Shown here piece by piece: positions 11,557-22,738 of a stretch of 64,000 nucleotides of DNA. This DNA is from Haliotis asinina (lineage: Eukaryota > Mollusca > Gastropoda > Lepetellida > Haliotidae). The notes beneath the pieces were generated by a model, which searched no databases, was not told the origin of the DNA, and saw nothing but the letters and a program-made list of their open reading frames with translations. The first letter of the stretch is position 1; each line of letters opens with the position of its first letter. Position numbers and translations under genes: made by a program. The stretch is from NCBI RefSeq assembly GCF_037392515.1, contig NC_090288.1:57521673-57585672 (forward strand). Reading direction: 5' to 3'.

Positions 11557-13142
11557 ATCAAGCAACACCCCAATTTTTTCTATTGGAGCAACTTTGAAGT
11601 GTTCTGACAATCAAAATATGCCGGGTTGATATAGTTTGACACTTTTTTATTCAACAGACGATCTCTGACAAACAACTTAAAGGGAAAAAGTATCAAGACT
11701 TTGCTTTATTGCAACGAAATCCAAATTCTTAAAACTGTCTTAAATTCATGAAAAAATGGACACAATTTACTATTCATCCACAGACGTTGTTGTCAGGTGT
11801 ATTAACACAAATGTCACATGGAAAGAAAGAACAGTCATCTGAGAGTCTGCACACCGACTTTCATCAATATCTAGTGTGTCCTCCCTGCGCACGCACCACC
11901 GATTCCAGACGCCTCCTCATTCCTTGGATGAGTCTCCGGATCTGATTCTGGGGGATCCTGTTCCACTCCTCATGCAGGGCAGCCGTCAATTCGTTGAGAT
12001 TATGGACTGGTGGGTCTCTCTGCCTCACACGACGGCCAATAAAGTCCCACAAATGTTCAATGGGGTTGAGGTCAGGGCTCATGGCAGGCCATGGAATTCT
12101 GTCAATTGCATTTTGCCACAAAAAATCATTTACAGCATGCGCCCTGTGAGGTCTAGCATTGTCGTCCATAAATATGGGTCTCGTTGCCAGAGGATGGTTC
12201 TCAAAATGAGGTACCACAGCCCTGTCAAGAACCTCCTGTTGGTAACGAACACCGTTAAGGTTGCCACGGATGGTAATGATATCCAACTTGCAGTTCATGG
12301 AAATGCACCCCCATACCATAACGGAACCTCCCCCAAAGGCCACAGTCTCCTGGATGTTCCGTGGAGCCATTGCTGTGTTCCTCTGCCTCCAGACCCGAGT
12401 ACGACCGTCCACCATGTGCAGCAAGAACCGGCTCTCATCTGAGAAATGGACCTTCCTCCAAGAGGCAATGTTCCAGTGCAAACGGTCATTACACCAGGCC
12501 AGTCGGGCTGCCTTATGGGCTGGAGACAGTCTGGGTCGCTTGATTGGCCTCCTTGCCCGGTATCCTGCAGCTTTCAGACGATTCCGAACAGTCCTGTTCG
12601 AGATGGGTCTCCCTGGAAGCCACTCCTGTCTCAACCGAGAGCTCGAGTCGAAGGACCTGCGACGTACAAGTCTCAGTAAAGCTCTGTCCTCCCGGACTGT
12701 GGTCTTCCTGGGTCTTCCTGGTCTAGGCAGGTCTTTAACTTCATTAGTGGCCCGGTATTTTTTCAAAAGTTTTGAAATTATGGAATGATGTCGTCCGATT
12801 TGAGTCCCGATTTGTCTTAGAGACATACCAGCATTCCTCATGCCGATTATTTGCCAACGAGTGGCCTCTGATAATTTCCTACGTGCCATGACATTGAAAT
12901 GAATGAAAAACCAAATGCAATCGACAACCTGCGCTTGTAAACACCCCAGGGAAAAAGTGCATTTTTCGAAAGTTGAGGTTAAAGCAATGCACGTGCGCTG
13001 TGCAAGCTTCACGCGCGTCATATCAACCCATGAAAAGCTCATGCTGTATGTCAATACATCAAAATTGAATAATCAATCATCAAAATTACTTCGTTAAACT
13101 TTGTTAAGTTTTTATGTGTCTTTGAATTTGGTGTTGCTTAAT
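11557..13142 (-). mobile_element. Tc1-family DNA transposon inserted in the LTR element
   Basis: A 1586-bp element flanked by TA (11555-11556 and 13143-13144). Its ends are short inverted repeats: atcaagcaacacc on the left, and the complement of attaagcaacacc on the right, about 13 bp with one mismatch. No long inverted arms are obvious. One uninterrupted transposase gene occupies the middle. The gag sequence of the host element continues across the insertion site, so Tc1 arrived after the LTR element. Confidence 0.9.
11864..12889 (-). CDS. Tc1 family transposase, uninterrupted
   Basis: A 341-residue transposase that cuts and pastes its own element at TA sites. The start is the Met of MARRKLSEATRW; the open frame runs further upstream to 13054, but those residues are unlike the family. 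Residues 1-60 form the first helix-turn-helix with SLRQIG, then a GRPRK hook, then a second helix-turn-helix domain to about 125. The catalytic core has D151 (HFSDESRF), D243 (MDDNARPH) and E278 (SPDLNPIEHLW), with 34 residues between the last two, so the DD34E triad is complete. Length matches functional Tc1 proteins (about 340). No stop or frameshift is seen, so it could be active or very recently so. It reads in the same direction as the surrounding LTR element. Confidence 0.93.
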   Translation of the reverse strand: MARRKLSEATRWQIIGMRNAGMSLRQIGTQIGRHHSIISKLLKKYRATNEVKDLPRPGRPRKTTVREDRALLRLVRRRSFDSSSRLRQEWLPGRPISNRTVRNRLKAAGYRARRPIKRPRLSPAHKAARLAWCNDRLHWNIASWRKVHFSDESRFLLHMVDGRTRVWRQRNTAMAPRNIQETVAFGGGSVMVWGCISMNCKLDIITIRGNLNGVRYQQEVLDRAVVPHFENHPLATRPIFMDDNARPHRAHAVNDFLWQNAIDRIPWPAMSPDLNPIEHLWDFIGRRVRQRDPPVHNLNELTAALHEEWNRIPQNQIRRLIQGMRRRLESVVRAQGGHTRY

Positions 13143-13947
13143 TAATTTCCATATGTATATTTCCCGAGGTCCTGCCTTTATTACTGGTTCAAAACGAGCC
13201 CTAATGTTCTGCTCATGGGTAGCTGAGGTGACAGCTGTCGCCAGATTGGGGGGATTTTCTCGCATTAATTTCTTTTGTAAGTAATCGAAGGCAAGCCCAT
13301 CTTTAAAGAAACCTACAAGTTGTCTCTCTACAGCCATACCATTACCATCCTGTCCTAGGCCGGCATAGGCTTCCTCAGCCAAATTCAATAGGCGTTCAGC
13401 AAATAACTGCACACTTTCCCCAGGTTTTTGACGAAGTGATCGAAGCAACATAAAAGCATGCTGCGGGTCGGTTATTTCTGCAAATCGCCTGGCTAATTCC
13501 TCCTTCAACTCCTCCCACGTTGCCTGTTCGTGGTCATTCATAAACCTAAATATAAAATCGCTGACGACCCCGGTGCTGGTTTGATAAGCTATCATTTTTT
13601 TTTGGTTTGAACCTGAATTGGTCAATACTGAATATTTTTCTATGCCTTTTATCCATCCCCATCAAAATTCCTAACTACCGCCGATATTCCTTGAGTCCCA
13701 ATTTTAGCTGATAAGTTAGCTAAGTGTCCTGAAATTTGGTTGGTCAAACCTTGTAAGAATTCACCTATCTCCTGGTTAGCCATCATGAATGTTGGAGAGT
13801 ACTAACAAAAACCCTGTCTACTCACTCGTTTCTCGTTGGGCCAGTCTCGACGTAACAGCACTGTGTCTTTTCTTGTCGGCAGTCCTTTACTTTGATGAGG
13901 ATCCGGGTCACGGCACCAGTTGATGAACCCACTGCATAGCCTATACT

Positions 13948-14396
13948 TGTAACAAAGTATAAGCAGACGACAACCAGAGGTTTTCAAGGAACGACTTTTA
14001 TTTTCTTCATAACATCAGCCGGCAGGTCGACCAGGGGCATCAGAGGCAGGGCGAGGCAGGCAGAAGCAGGAGGGGGCCCTCTCGGCGAACTGTACTGTAC
14101 TTGGCGAGTGTCAGTTCATGTCTGCTGGAGTGTGGGGTCTGGCCCCCCTTTTATCCAGCTCATCCCCCGCTTTGATTGACACAAGGGGAAGGGGCAACTG
14201 GCATATGGTTCCACCCAGCTGGCAGGTTGATCCAGGTAGCTGGCAGGTTGGTCCGCGTGACCCCACCACACCAATCTTGTCCCCCATTAGTGTCGGGCGA
14301 GACGTTGGTCTCTAATCCCCGATAGGGCAAGTCACGGTCAGCCGGATCGCAAGGCAGCATTCATGTCGCGCCTGGCCTATCCCCCATTGTGTTACA
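13948..14396 (-). repeat. Right LTR (5' LTR of the minus-strand element)
   Basis: 449 bp, beginning tgtaacaaag and ending gtgttaca, so the ends form a short inverted repeat. It has two fewer 21-bp units than the left LTR. It is followed by gacg, matching the bases before the left LTR. Confidence 0.9.
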
Positions 14397-14914
14397 GACG
14401 TCCATTTCTTGTGTACCCTGCTAGGATATATACAACACACTCATCCAACGAGTTAGAGCTATTCACCTGCCCCGTCACAGACCTGTACAAGCAGCCAAAC
14501 ACTTGCATGCTCTCTCTAGGAGTCATTCCTCTTCTGGTATGTATTTTCATTATAGATTCATTACAAGATGTCATGGATTTGTTTACTATTTTCAACAACA
14601 TGAGTGGCATATTCACAGCAGTTAAGGCGGCCTTTACATCTAAAGGACTAGAAACTCCCAAGTACAAGGTTAACGAGGATGGTAGACATGAGGTGAGACC
14701 TATGTGATGTATGGCATACGATAACTGCACGACATGATATAAATACTATATACACAATCAAACAACCACACATTCAGTCCTCACGATTTTTATCATTGTA
14801 ATTTCTCAATAAAATGGCAACATCTGTAGTCCGTTTGCAGTGAAAACGCACCGAAGCGTTTCTCTTTAAACAAAAAAGTAAATCAAATAAAGTGAAATTA
14901 ACAGTAACATATCA

Positions 14915-15058
14915 GGCTTGGTTGGCACATCGTATCCCAGTTGTGTATACCGATACTCATGATGCTGATCACCCGACTGTATGGTCCAGACTCGAATCTT
15001 TACATCATATAGCAGACAACTGTTGAGTGCGATGTTAAACAACAAACCAACCAACTCA
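14915..15058 (+). repeat. SINE family 1 copy in intron of pseudogene A
   Basis: Has cttggttggcacatcg, cgatactcatgatgctgatc, tggtccagactcgaatc and an aaacaacaaaccaaccaac tail. Confidence 0.68.
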
Positions 15059-16924
15059 GTGAAGTAAAAGTGGATCAAGTAGGCCATGCTGAATTAGTTA
15101 TTTGTCTTTGTGTATTTTGAATACATGGAATCATATCTACTGCTGTGTGTGGTGTTTAGGGGTTCGAGGAGCGTTGCTACGAAGCCTGCAAGTGGGTGAG
15201 CACCAAGGTAATGGCTATGTCCTACAAGGAAGGCTTCAGGTTTCAGGAAGCTCTTCGGATACATCACTGGAGAGAATGAACCAAGTAAGTGAACACCACA
15301 TAAGTAAAATAACTTGTATGCATGAGACACATATTGTACATAGCTCAAGCACATTAATTAAAATCATAAATTTTCACTGAACACCAACAGAAGGTAAACC
15401 AACTGTATTATGAAATTACCAGTAATCTAAAGGATTTAAGATAGCTCAAAATCAAATTTGAAACCAAACCCGTTAACCGTGATCCATCGATGTATGAGTA
15501 GCCGCCAGGTTGGTTGGCATGCGAAAATAGTGAGTTATGGCAGTGTGTGAAACCTCTGAAAAAAAACAACAGGGCTGATAAATGTTGCTGGCCCTGTTAA
15601 AATATAACCAGCTCTGTATAAAAACAAAAAACTGAGTTAAGGTGTTAAAATAATGTAATTTATGAATTGCTTGTTGTGAGGTAAACTTGAAAATCAAATT
15701 TAATAAATCATAACTTGGTGGTCATTCATTTAGTGTCACCTCCATCTGAATCAGAAAAAAACCAAGCAAAGTCAGAATGGTCAGTATCTTTGGCAATAAT
15801 GGTCTCTACATGTTCTTCATACAATGAGTACAGGGGATTTGTAACTCTCCTTGTAAAAAGTAAACATGTGCAACAGCAAATTTAACATATACAACTTGGT
15901 CACTGACAGCATTCTCTAGACCAATCACGTTTAGTGTTTGATAACAGGGTAGACTGATCTAGACGTGTCTAGCTACCACAATTGTAAGATATTTTCCAAA
16001 TGTCACCCGTAGTCAATGACATTGTAAAATATATACCCATGGAAAATGTATTGGCCCACAGGGCTGACTATAAAATAAAGTTGTAAGCCCACCATGTAAC
16101 TAGCCAGCAGTTTCATACACTGATTATGGGGAATTCTACCATGATAACACTTATTTTAGCAGAGTGGTAGTGTAGATTGTTTACGTCAATCTAAATAGTT
16201 CTATTAGAAGAAGTCATATTGGTAAGAAATGAAGATTTTCTGTCACAGAAGGTGGAGATGACGGCACCAGTGGCCACCCAGGTTGTGCCAGAGGCGGGTC
16301 CCAACTGTGAGAGCACCCTCACCGTCTCCTTCTACAAACCCCAAGAACACCAGGCTGACCCCCCAAAACCCACAAACCCAGACGTCTTCATCAGTGAATG
16401 ACCGGAGGTCAGACTGGCCGTCAAGTAAGTATTGTCAAAGAAGGGCATATCTGAATGTAAAAGTCCATTTTGATCCTGGTCAAACTAACTGGCTGAGAGT
16501 TACGTCCCCTCGCTCTCCTTCGCATTGACAAATCATGTTCCATCTTTCCGACAGCATTTACTTCAGATAACATGACGGCAAGACGATCTAATTCACTATC
16601 GAGATCTTATAACGATTCGTATCTCGAAGTGTTCCAAATCATTGGGCACTTTGATTGTAAACATGACAATATTGTGATATTTAAATGTCTCACGGTAATC
16701 CTGCAGTGGAAGCCAATATGTTTAAGACCCGGATGGCGATTTCGGTACATGATTTTGATTGACTGTAACTTGTTTGTCCAGCCAAAACAGACCTCCCGCC
16801 TCTGTCGAGACGGCTGGAAACTACTCGTGTAGAGTAAGATAAGTACTTGTCTCGCGAAGATGTACAGCAATATACTTAACTATATTCAACTGGTATTCAG
16901 CAACAAATGTTTAAATAACGGGTT

Positions 16925-17075
16925 GGGATGGTCAGACTCATAGTATGCCAGTTGCGCAGATTGACACTCATGGTATCAGTCTCAAGACTGTGTTGTCCGG
17001 ATTCGATTACTTATAGTTATGAAACAGAAATGTTGCTGAGTGTGCCGTTAGTAACAAACAAACAACAAACAAACT
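16925..17075 (+). repeat. SINE family 1 copy (degenerate)
   Basis: Shows ggtcagactcatag, ccagttgcgcagattgacac, gttgctgagtgtgccgt and an acaaacaaacaaca tail, in family-1 order. Confidence 0.6.
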
Positions 17076-18025
17076 GGGTAAGAAGGAAGCAGAGTCAGGC
17101 TTCCTGATCAACAGTTTCAAGGACTCATTATTCCAAGAAGAAAGTGAAAGTAGGGTTATATAATATTTAGGGAAAGGAAAAATGAGCGAGAAGCTATTTC
17201 CATCATTCTAAACTGGCTTCCACAGGAGAGATCGTTTGGGTGAAGTCAAACGTCAAAGCTGGGAGATATAGGTACCACTGTGGTGTTATCGGCTACCAGC
17301 ATGTCAAAATCAATGACGTCTCTTCCACATCTACCCCAAACTTGTTCCCGGCTCCTTTTGAGCGAGACGGGGGCCAGCTTACATCTACCCCTGAAGCTAC
17401 TTACCTGAACTGGACCCACTTGCACAAAACAATCTTAGCGCTCACACGACAATTATTGTAAATCCAGACTGCTCTCTGCAAGCAGGCCCTCGAATATCAC
17501 CCTGTCTTGTGTTATGGAAACTTTGTTATATATACAGTAGTGGAAACCCCAAGTGGCTAAATTTCTGGTTTAAGAATTGATGAGAATGGAATTGCAGTTA
17601 TGCTCTTATTGTATATATGCTTTTTGGACTAGTAAAATTGTGTTATTTCTTCAGATCTTTCAGTGGTATTGCTGAGGAGAAAGATTGGATTAACAAAGGC
17701 AGAGAACCTGCCGAAGACCTTGACAAGACGGACTTGAAGAACAATTTTGTGAAGGAATATTTCTTCACAGCTGGTTACGACAGCCCGTTCAAACTGTTCG
17801 GACGTCATAATGAAGTATGGTACCGCTAGAGCACTGAAGCATGAACGTGGTGGAGACAATATACTGCCATTAAAAGTAGCATATTAGTTAGTGTGGTGGG
17901 ACTGTATGATGAAACAAAGCGGTTGTAAAGAGAAACGATGGTATGTGTAAGTGAAAAGTTCAGTTGTTTTACGGATGTCTGTATTGTAGTTAAAACAGCT
18001 GTATCGAGAAGTGTTTGTTTATATG

Positions 18026-18185
18026 TCATTGTTTAACACCACACTCAGCAATGCCCCAGCGTACATGACGACGGTCTGTAGATGATCCAGTAAATGACAC
18101 AATGACGATCGATCTACGCTACTGAGATACGATGACCAAGTCAGCGAGCCTGCCCACCCAATCACTGCCTTTCTAGCGCCAAACA
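18026..18185 (-). repeat. SINE family 1 copy, inverted
   Basis: The reverse complement shows the family order; on the plus strand it reads tgtttaacaccacactcagc, then gtctgtagatgatccag and accaagtcagcgagcctgcc. Confidence 0.62.
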
Positions 18186-18796
18186 CACGACGGTATGGAC
18201 GGTCTGTTTACTGGGTGATACTAGCACAGGGCGTTGCGATTATGGAGGTGAATGTGGAAGCGTTCAAACCTTCTGTCAGAACATTTCCTCTTCTCTGCAC
18301 AAAAACGTCAAAAGTGATGTACTGAAATACGTTTTGATATATTATTCAGTATGTGACTGACACTCTCCTGGAACATTTGCCAGGGTAACTCTACACCCTC
18401 AGGCAAACTGTATTGCGCAACAGAGAGTAAAATGGGCATTTCCTATATGCGAGCGAACTTCAAGCATACTTTCCTCTCTTTGACGCAACCCAGTTTGAGC
18501 TACTGTTTGCCTGTGCTTTACCGCAGGGCGATGTTTCATTAATGTTCATATTCACTGACCATGTTATATACTTGCATACTGATAAACAAAAACTCCATGA
18601 AACTTTTTCCATTGTCTTTGCCAAGTGTCAAAATGGGTTGTGTGGAAAGTGAGTGGCTTAGAGGGTGACAAATTGACAGGTCCAAAACTTATAAATGCAA
18701 GAACGTCTCCTATCTCGCAGGGAACCTCTGCAACGTGTATGTTGCCAAGTTTCATCTATTAGATAATTATAAGAAGCGAAAGTGAATTGTGATTGT

Positions 18797-19150
18797 AAAC
18801 CAAAAGTCACCGTGTTCTGTAATCTGATTGGTCGAAAAACATGATCAAATGGTATTAGATTCCCGGAAACTGCAAGACTATTCACTGCGTATTGACACGT
18901 AATCAATTGTTTTGTTGCGTCATCAACAGTCGTGACGACATTCAAATCATATTGTGAAGTAAAGTTAGAATGACGTCACAAATGAGCAACTCCAGACGTT
19001 ACCATGGGAACCAGCTGAAACGGTCTACTGATGACACTTCACTGCTGTACCCGTACTCGATGTAAACGAGTGCAGACACTAAAACCCTTTGGTTTACTTT
19101 TGTGTTTACAATGTCGATAAACATCATGTGTTGGCCACTTTCCGGGTGTT
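18797..19150 (+). mobile_element. Non-autonomous Crypton-like derivative, copy 1
   Basis: It begins like the promoter end of the Crypton gene element (taaaccaaaagtcac, tctgattggt, gattcccggaaactg, gcgtattgac). It then passes directly to sequence that in the gene-bearing element lies beyond the gene (ccatgggaaccagctgaaacg, cacttcactgctgtacccgt, tttacaatgtcgataaacatc). This suggests an element with its interior removed. It runs into the hairpin at 19112-19272. Confidence 0.6.
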
Positions 19151-19272
19151 ATTGAGTATTTGAAGCACGGGAATATTTCATTTGAAACCTCCGGCTGGTT
19201 TCAAATGAAATATTCCCGTGCTTCAAATACTCAATAACACCCGGAAAGTGGCCAACACATGATGTTTATCTC
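19112..19272. repeat. Near-perfect 160-bp hairpin
   Basis: gataaacatcatgtgttggc ... gtatttgaagcacgggaat is followed by tttcatttgaaacc, a 7-base spacer (tccggct), and then the exact inverse of the whole arm. The stem is about 75 bp. The same hairpin, with small changes, is at 23336-23495. Confidence 0.9.
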
Positions 19273-20286
19273 CTAATTGGCACGCTCCACTTCCCATCGT
19301 CATCTGATTGGATGAAAAACCAACCAAGGGAGGTAATGAAATCGTCGGGACGAGCCGTAGAACGTATACCCTGGAAATATCGAGGATGACTTTAAAGTGA
19401 GATGACACATGTATCAGTTGCAGCCTAGTTTCATGGTATACATCTAATGTCTGTTAAGATGTATTGTAGCTGATAGAAAGTCCAGTACGTGAAGGCGTCC
19501 GAAGTTGGGCGTTGTCATCAGTATGTGTTGTGACCAACATGTGCCCCTAAAAGTGCTCTGCGCTGTCACGACATGGACTGATCAAGTCTTTGAATTCGGC
19601 CATGTGGAATCCTGGCCCATTCTTCTTTTAATGCCCGTGACAGTTGATCTAACGTTCGCTTCGGTCGTGGTCATCCTACATATGTTCGATTGGGTTGAAC
19701 TGAAGCCATCTGAAAGTCGATGGACGCGCCGTAATGTTCTCATTCTTAACGATACTGAATACTGACATGTGATGTGTGAGGTCTGGCATTATCTGGCTGG
19801 AACAACTCCCTTTGGTGGTCAGTGATCAGAACCATATGAATCTTTAACAGGGGTGCACACTATTGAAATGGGTGGGGAAGCGCATATCAATTTCACCCAG
19901 GTTTCAGTATTCATTATAGGACAAAGGTACTGTTTACACATGAACTGGCGTATTGTGAAGCAAATTCGAAACGCTGAAAAGATTGTCCTCATGAGTTGAG
20001 TAAATGACAAAAATCAATGAAAATTGGCAAATTCTTTACAAATCTTTACTCCAAAAGGCATCTGTTCACAAACTCGATATCTGCCTTTCAGAAATTTGAT
20101 GCATGATCTAAGTGCAATTCATCTGTAAAGGTTTGCAGTTGGTTTCCCCATGTTAGTGGATAAATCCATCTACCAGTGGGGTGTCTGTCTTCCACATGTA
20201 CTAAGCTGCTGTGTTTTTGGCGTGTGAATCAAACATGGTGCTGGTGTGTTTCAATACCCTTGTTTTTCACTGTTTTCGACATTGTA

Positions 20287-20650
20287 AACCAAAAGTTACT
20301 GTGTTCTGTAATCTGATTGGTTGAAAAACATGATTAAATGGTATTAGATTCCCGGAAACTGAAAGACTATTCACCGCGTATTGACATGTAAACAATTGTT
20401 TTGTTGTGTCATCAACAGTGGTGACGTCATTCAAATCATATTGTGACGTAAAGTTAGAATGACGTCACAAATGAGCAACTGCAGATGCTACCATGAGAAC
20501 CAGCTGAAACGGCCAGCTGATGACACTTCACTGCTGTGTCCGTATTCGATGGAAACGAGTGCAGACACTAAAACCCCTTTGGTTTACTTTTGTGTTTACA
20601 ATGTCGATAAACATCATGTGTTGGCCAATTTCCTGGTGTTATTGAGTATT
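20287..20650 (+). mobile_element. Non-autonomous Crypton-like derivative, copy 2
   Basis: Same structure as 18797-19150 (about 90 percent identical by eye), including gacgtcacaaatgagcaact and the cgataaacatcatgtgttgg segment. It stops at gttattgagtatt, exactly where a third copy of the 5' segment (20651) begins and leads into the recombinase gene. Confidence 0.62.
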
Positions 20651-20745
20651 TGTAAACCAAAAGTCAGTGTGTTCTGTAATCTGATTGGTTGAAAAACATG
20701 ATCGAATGGCATTCGATTCCCTGAAATTTCAAGACTATTCGCTGC

Positions 20746-20755
20746 GTATAAATAC
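20746..20755 (+). promoter_or_regulatory. TATA box of the Crypton-like gene
   Basis: gcgtataaatacg lies about 50 bp before the first ATG (20798). The short copies diverge here (gcgtattgac), so only the gene-bearing copy has a good TATA motif. Confidence 0.5.
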
Positions 20756-20797
20756 GTTCAAATAATCGGCACTTTTTTCGCTTCCATCATTTTCAAG

Positions 20798-22738
20798 ATG
20801 TGTTCCACAGCACCTGAAAATTTGGACATTCCAAATTTTGATGTTGGCACCATTGAGGACGTTTTTGGAGAAATAGACGAGAACATCTTGGAATTATTAA
20901 TGCAGGATGATTGTAAGTAATTAAATTGAATTGACAGTAGATCAAGAAATACATAACACGTTTGGAAGCAGTAATGTAATGCAGATTGCTTGCCAGTTTT
21001 TAAAATAAAAAATAACAAGTAAAGTATTATTAAAAAAAAACAGACAAAAAAGTATGATTTTCACGTAATTTAGTTAGAAATCATCGTAAAATTACAGATT
21101 TTGATGAACATATGGAATTGGCTCCATCAACGTCTGCTTCAACTGCAAACTCTCAACCCAGCGTTCAGGCGGAGACAGCTGACATAAAGGCAACAACAGA
21201 AACGGGGAGATTTGCTACCGTGAATGAAGTGGGGCTGAGGGGAATAATGGAAACCTCATTATCTAAAGCTACTGAAAGAAACACTGCATGGGGTGTAAAG
21301 GTCTTCAAACGTAAGAAATCCAAAAATGTAAACAAACCGAGACATTTAGAGTTATGTCCCCTGCCACCCACATGATACAACAACTCTGCAAAAATTAACC
21401 TGGAGGGCTTGACATTGCATTTAATTTGTTCACTGTACATGTTCATAATACATAGAAAACGTGTTATAACTTCGAAATTTACTTTCCTCTTTGTGAAACT
21501 AATTAACACACTCAAATTCAAAACAAATAAGGACATATTACAGACTTTACCGGTGAATGCCACGTTCTGTTACGCTTGACACTATAAAATTTTGTTAGAA
21601 AAAATATGTAGATATAAATACTCACTGGATTCAAATTGGGGCAATGTCTTTTACAGAATGGTTGGATTTCCGCGGATATGGAAGGGAATTCGAGTTTCTG
21701 GCAAGCTCTGAGCAGAATGAGAGGCTGAGGTTGTTCTATGCCGAAGTTCGGAACGTGAATGGCCATATGTACTCCAAGTCAACCTTTGTCAGCCTAAGGG
21801 CAGCTATTCACAGGCACATAAGAGCGTCTCCTTATGATCGCAACATAAACATCCTCCAAGATAAAGGTTTTCACACAGCAAACAATGTATTTTTGTCCAT
21901 GATAAGAAAGCTAAAAAAAGAAGGACTTGACAACACAAAACATCACGCCGCAATCCCTTCACGTGAACTTGACATAATCCGTGAAAGTTTTGACACAGAT
22001 AACCCTCTTGGTTTAATTCGGAAGGTTTGGTTTGATCTGACCCTTGGTTTCGCTCGTCGTGGTACGGAGAACCAACGTCAACTTGTCGCTTCATCGTTCA
22101 GAGTTGCCACGGATGAAAATCAGTACAAGTATATTGAAATGACACATTCAGAAATGACAAAAAATCACCGTGGTGACCTGAAAGATGAAGTTGAGCCCAA
22201 CAAGCGAATTTATGCCACGAACACACGGTTCTGTCCAGTGTCCTCATTTGAAAAATATGTTTCACACATGAATCCGGATAACCATGCTTTCTTCCAGCAG
22301 CCCAAACGATGTGTTTCTCTATCTGAAACTGTCTGGTATAGCACCCGTCCGCTTGGCAAAAATTCTCTTGCACTGTTCAGGAAAGACATCAGTAAAGATG
22401 CCGGTCTTGAGAACACATACACAAACCACTGCCTTCGCGCAACCGCTGTAACCTTGTTGTCTCACGCGGGAGTTGAAAACCGGGAAATATGTAAAATCAC
22501 TGGTCATCGTAATGATGAATCTTTGAAATCATACTCAGTTGAATCGAGTTCAGCTCAAAAACGTGCATATTCAGGGATTCTGCAGGGTGAGCGGCGTGAT
22601 GTAGGGGGTTCAACTGTACAGCGAACTCAGTTGTCAAATTTGACAAACCTCCAAGTGAATCGTTCTTTTGAAACTGTTACACGTGGCCTTTTCCACATGC
22701 CAAACTCAAATGTGACTATAAATAACTACTTCCAGTAG
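20798..22738 (+). CDS. Crypton-type tyrosine recombinase (DUF3504-like), three exons
   Basis: Exons 20798-20912, 21098-21310 and 21657-22738 join in frame (donors T|gtaagt and C|gtaag; acceptors attacag and tttacag) into a 469-residue protein. Exon 1 encodes an acidic MCSTAPENLDIPNF start, exon 2 a Ser/Thr/Ala-rich linker ending WGVKVFK, and exon 3 QWLDFRG plus the recombinase. The catalytic residues of a tyrosine recombinase are all present: R243/R244 (GFARRGTEN), H367-x-x-R370 (NHCLRATA), H393 (ITGHRN) and Y402 (LKSYS). The segment RKVWFDLTLGFARRG is characteristic of the Crypton-derived DUF3504 family, also found in vertebrate ZMYM2 and KIAA1958. Such enzymes cut and rejoin DNA through a 3'-phosphotyrosine. 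The C-terminal 60 residues are Asn/Thr-rich and unassigned. No RT neighbours it, which argues against DIRS or Ngaro. It could be an autonomous transposon or a recently domesticated gene. Confidence 0.85.

Larger units (their letters stand above)
10600..13630 (-). other. Gag and protease-like region of the LTR fossil (broken, split by Tc1)
   Basis: A gag-like capsid stretch at about 13.1-13.6 kb and two CCHC zinc knuckles (CFKCHQTGHRARDC and CWLCSQPGHVKREC) at about 11.3-11.5 kb lie either side of an inserted Tc1 transposon. A protease-like stretch follows toward 10.6 kb. Part of a broken element. Confidence 0.72.
4169..14396 (-). mobile_element. Ty3/gypsy-type LTR element with envelope-like region (broken fossil)
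   Basis: An LTR element on the minus strand, bounded by two similar LTRs (4169-4659 and 13948-14396) and an apparent 4-bp target duplication, gacg (4165-4168 and 14397-14400). Reading leftward from the right LTR it has a gag-like region with zinc knuckles, a protease-like stretch, reverse transcriptase with RNase H, integrase and an envelope-like region. This is the order of errantivirus-like members of the family. The coding part is broken, with at least five or so breaks, and a Tc1 transposon is inserted in the gag region. The LTRs differ at roughly seven positions apart from a repeat-number difference, which suggests a fairly recent insertion. It lies in the first intron of SOUL pseudogene A. 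Confidence 0.88.
14600..17829 (+). pseudogene. SOUL/HEBP2-like pseudogene A (four coding exons)
   Basis: Four exons with SOUL heme-binding-protein coding potential: 14600-14692 (MSGIFTAVKAAF...), 15160-15284 (GFEERCYEACKWVSTK), 16249-16424 (KVEMTAPVATQVVPEAGPNC...) and 17655-17829 (SFSGIAEEKDW... to FGRHNEVWYR and a stop). Order and phases match gene D. Several defects: the acceptor before the ATG reads caac where D has cagc; exon 2 has lost about 5 bp, shifting frame before the GEN motif; the exon 3 acceptor has moved to a position that breaks frame; and TGA replaces the Trp of FISDWPE near 16399. The last exon is well preserved. With the altered 5' exon at 3.8-3.97 kb, this reads as a whole gene that has died. 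SOUL proteins bind heme or tetrapyrroles in the cytosol. Confidence 0.82.

Noticed and set aside
11876-12788. Plus-strand ORFs of up to 188 residues
   Set aside because: They are shadows of the Tc1 transposase on the minus strand.
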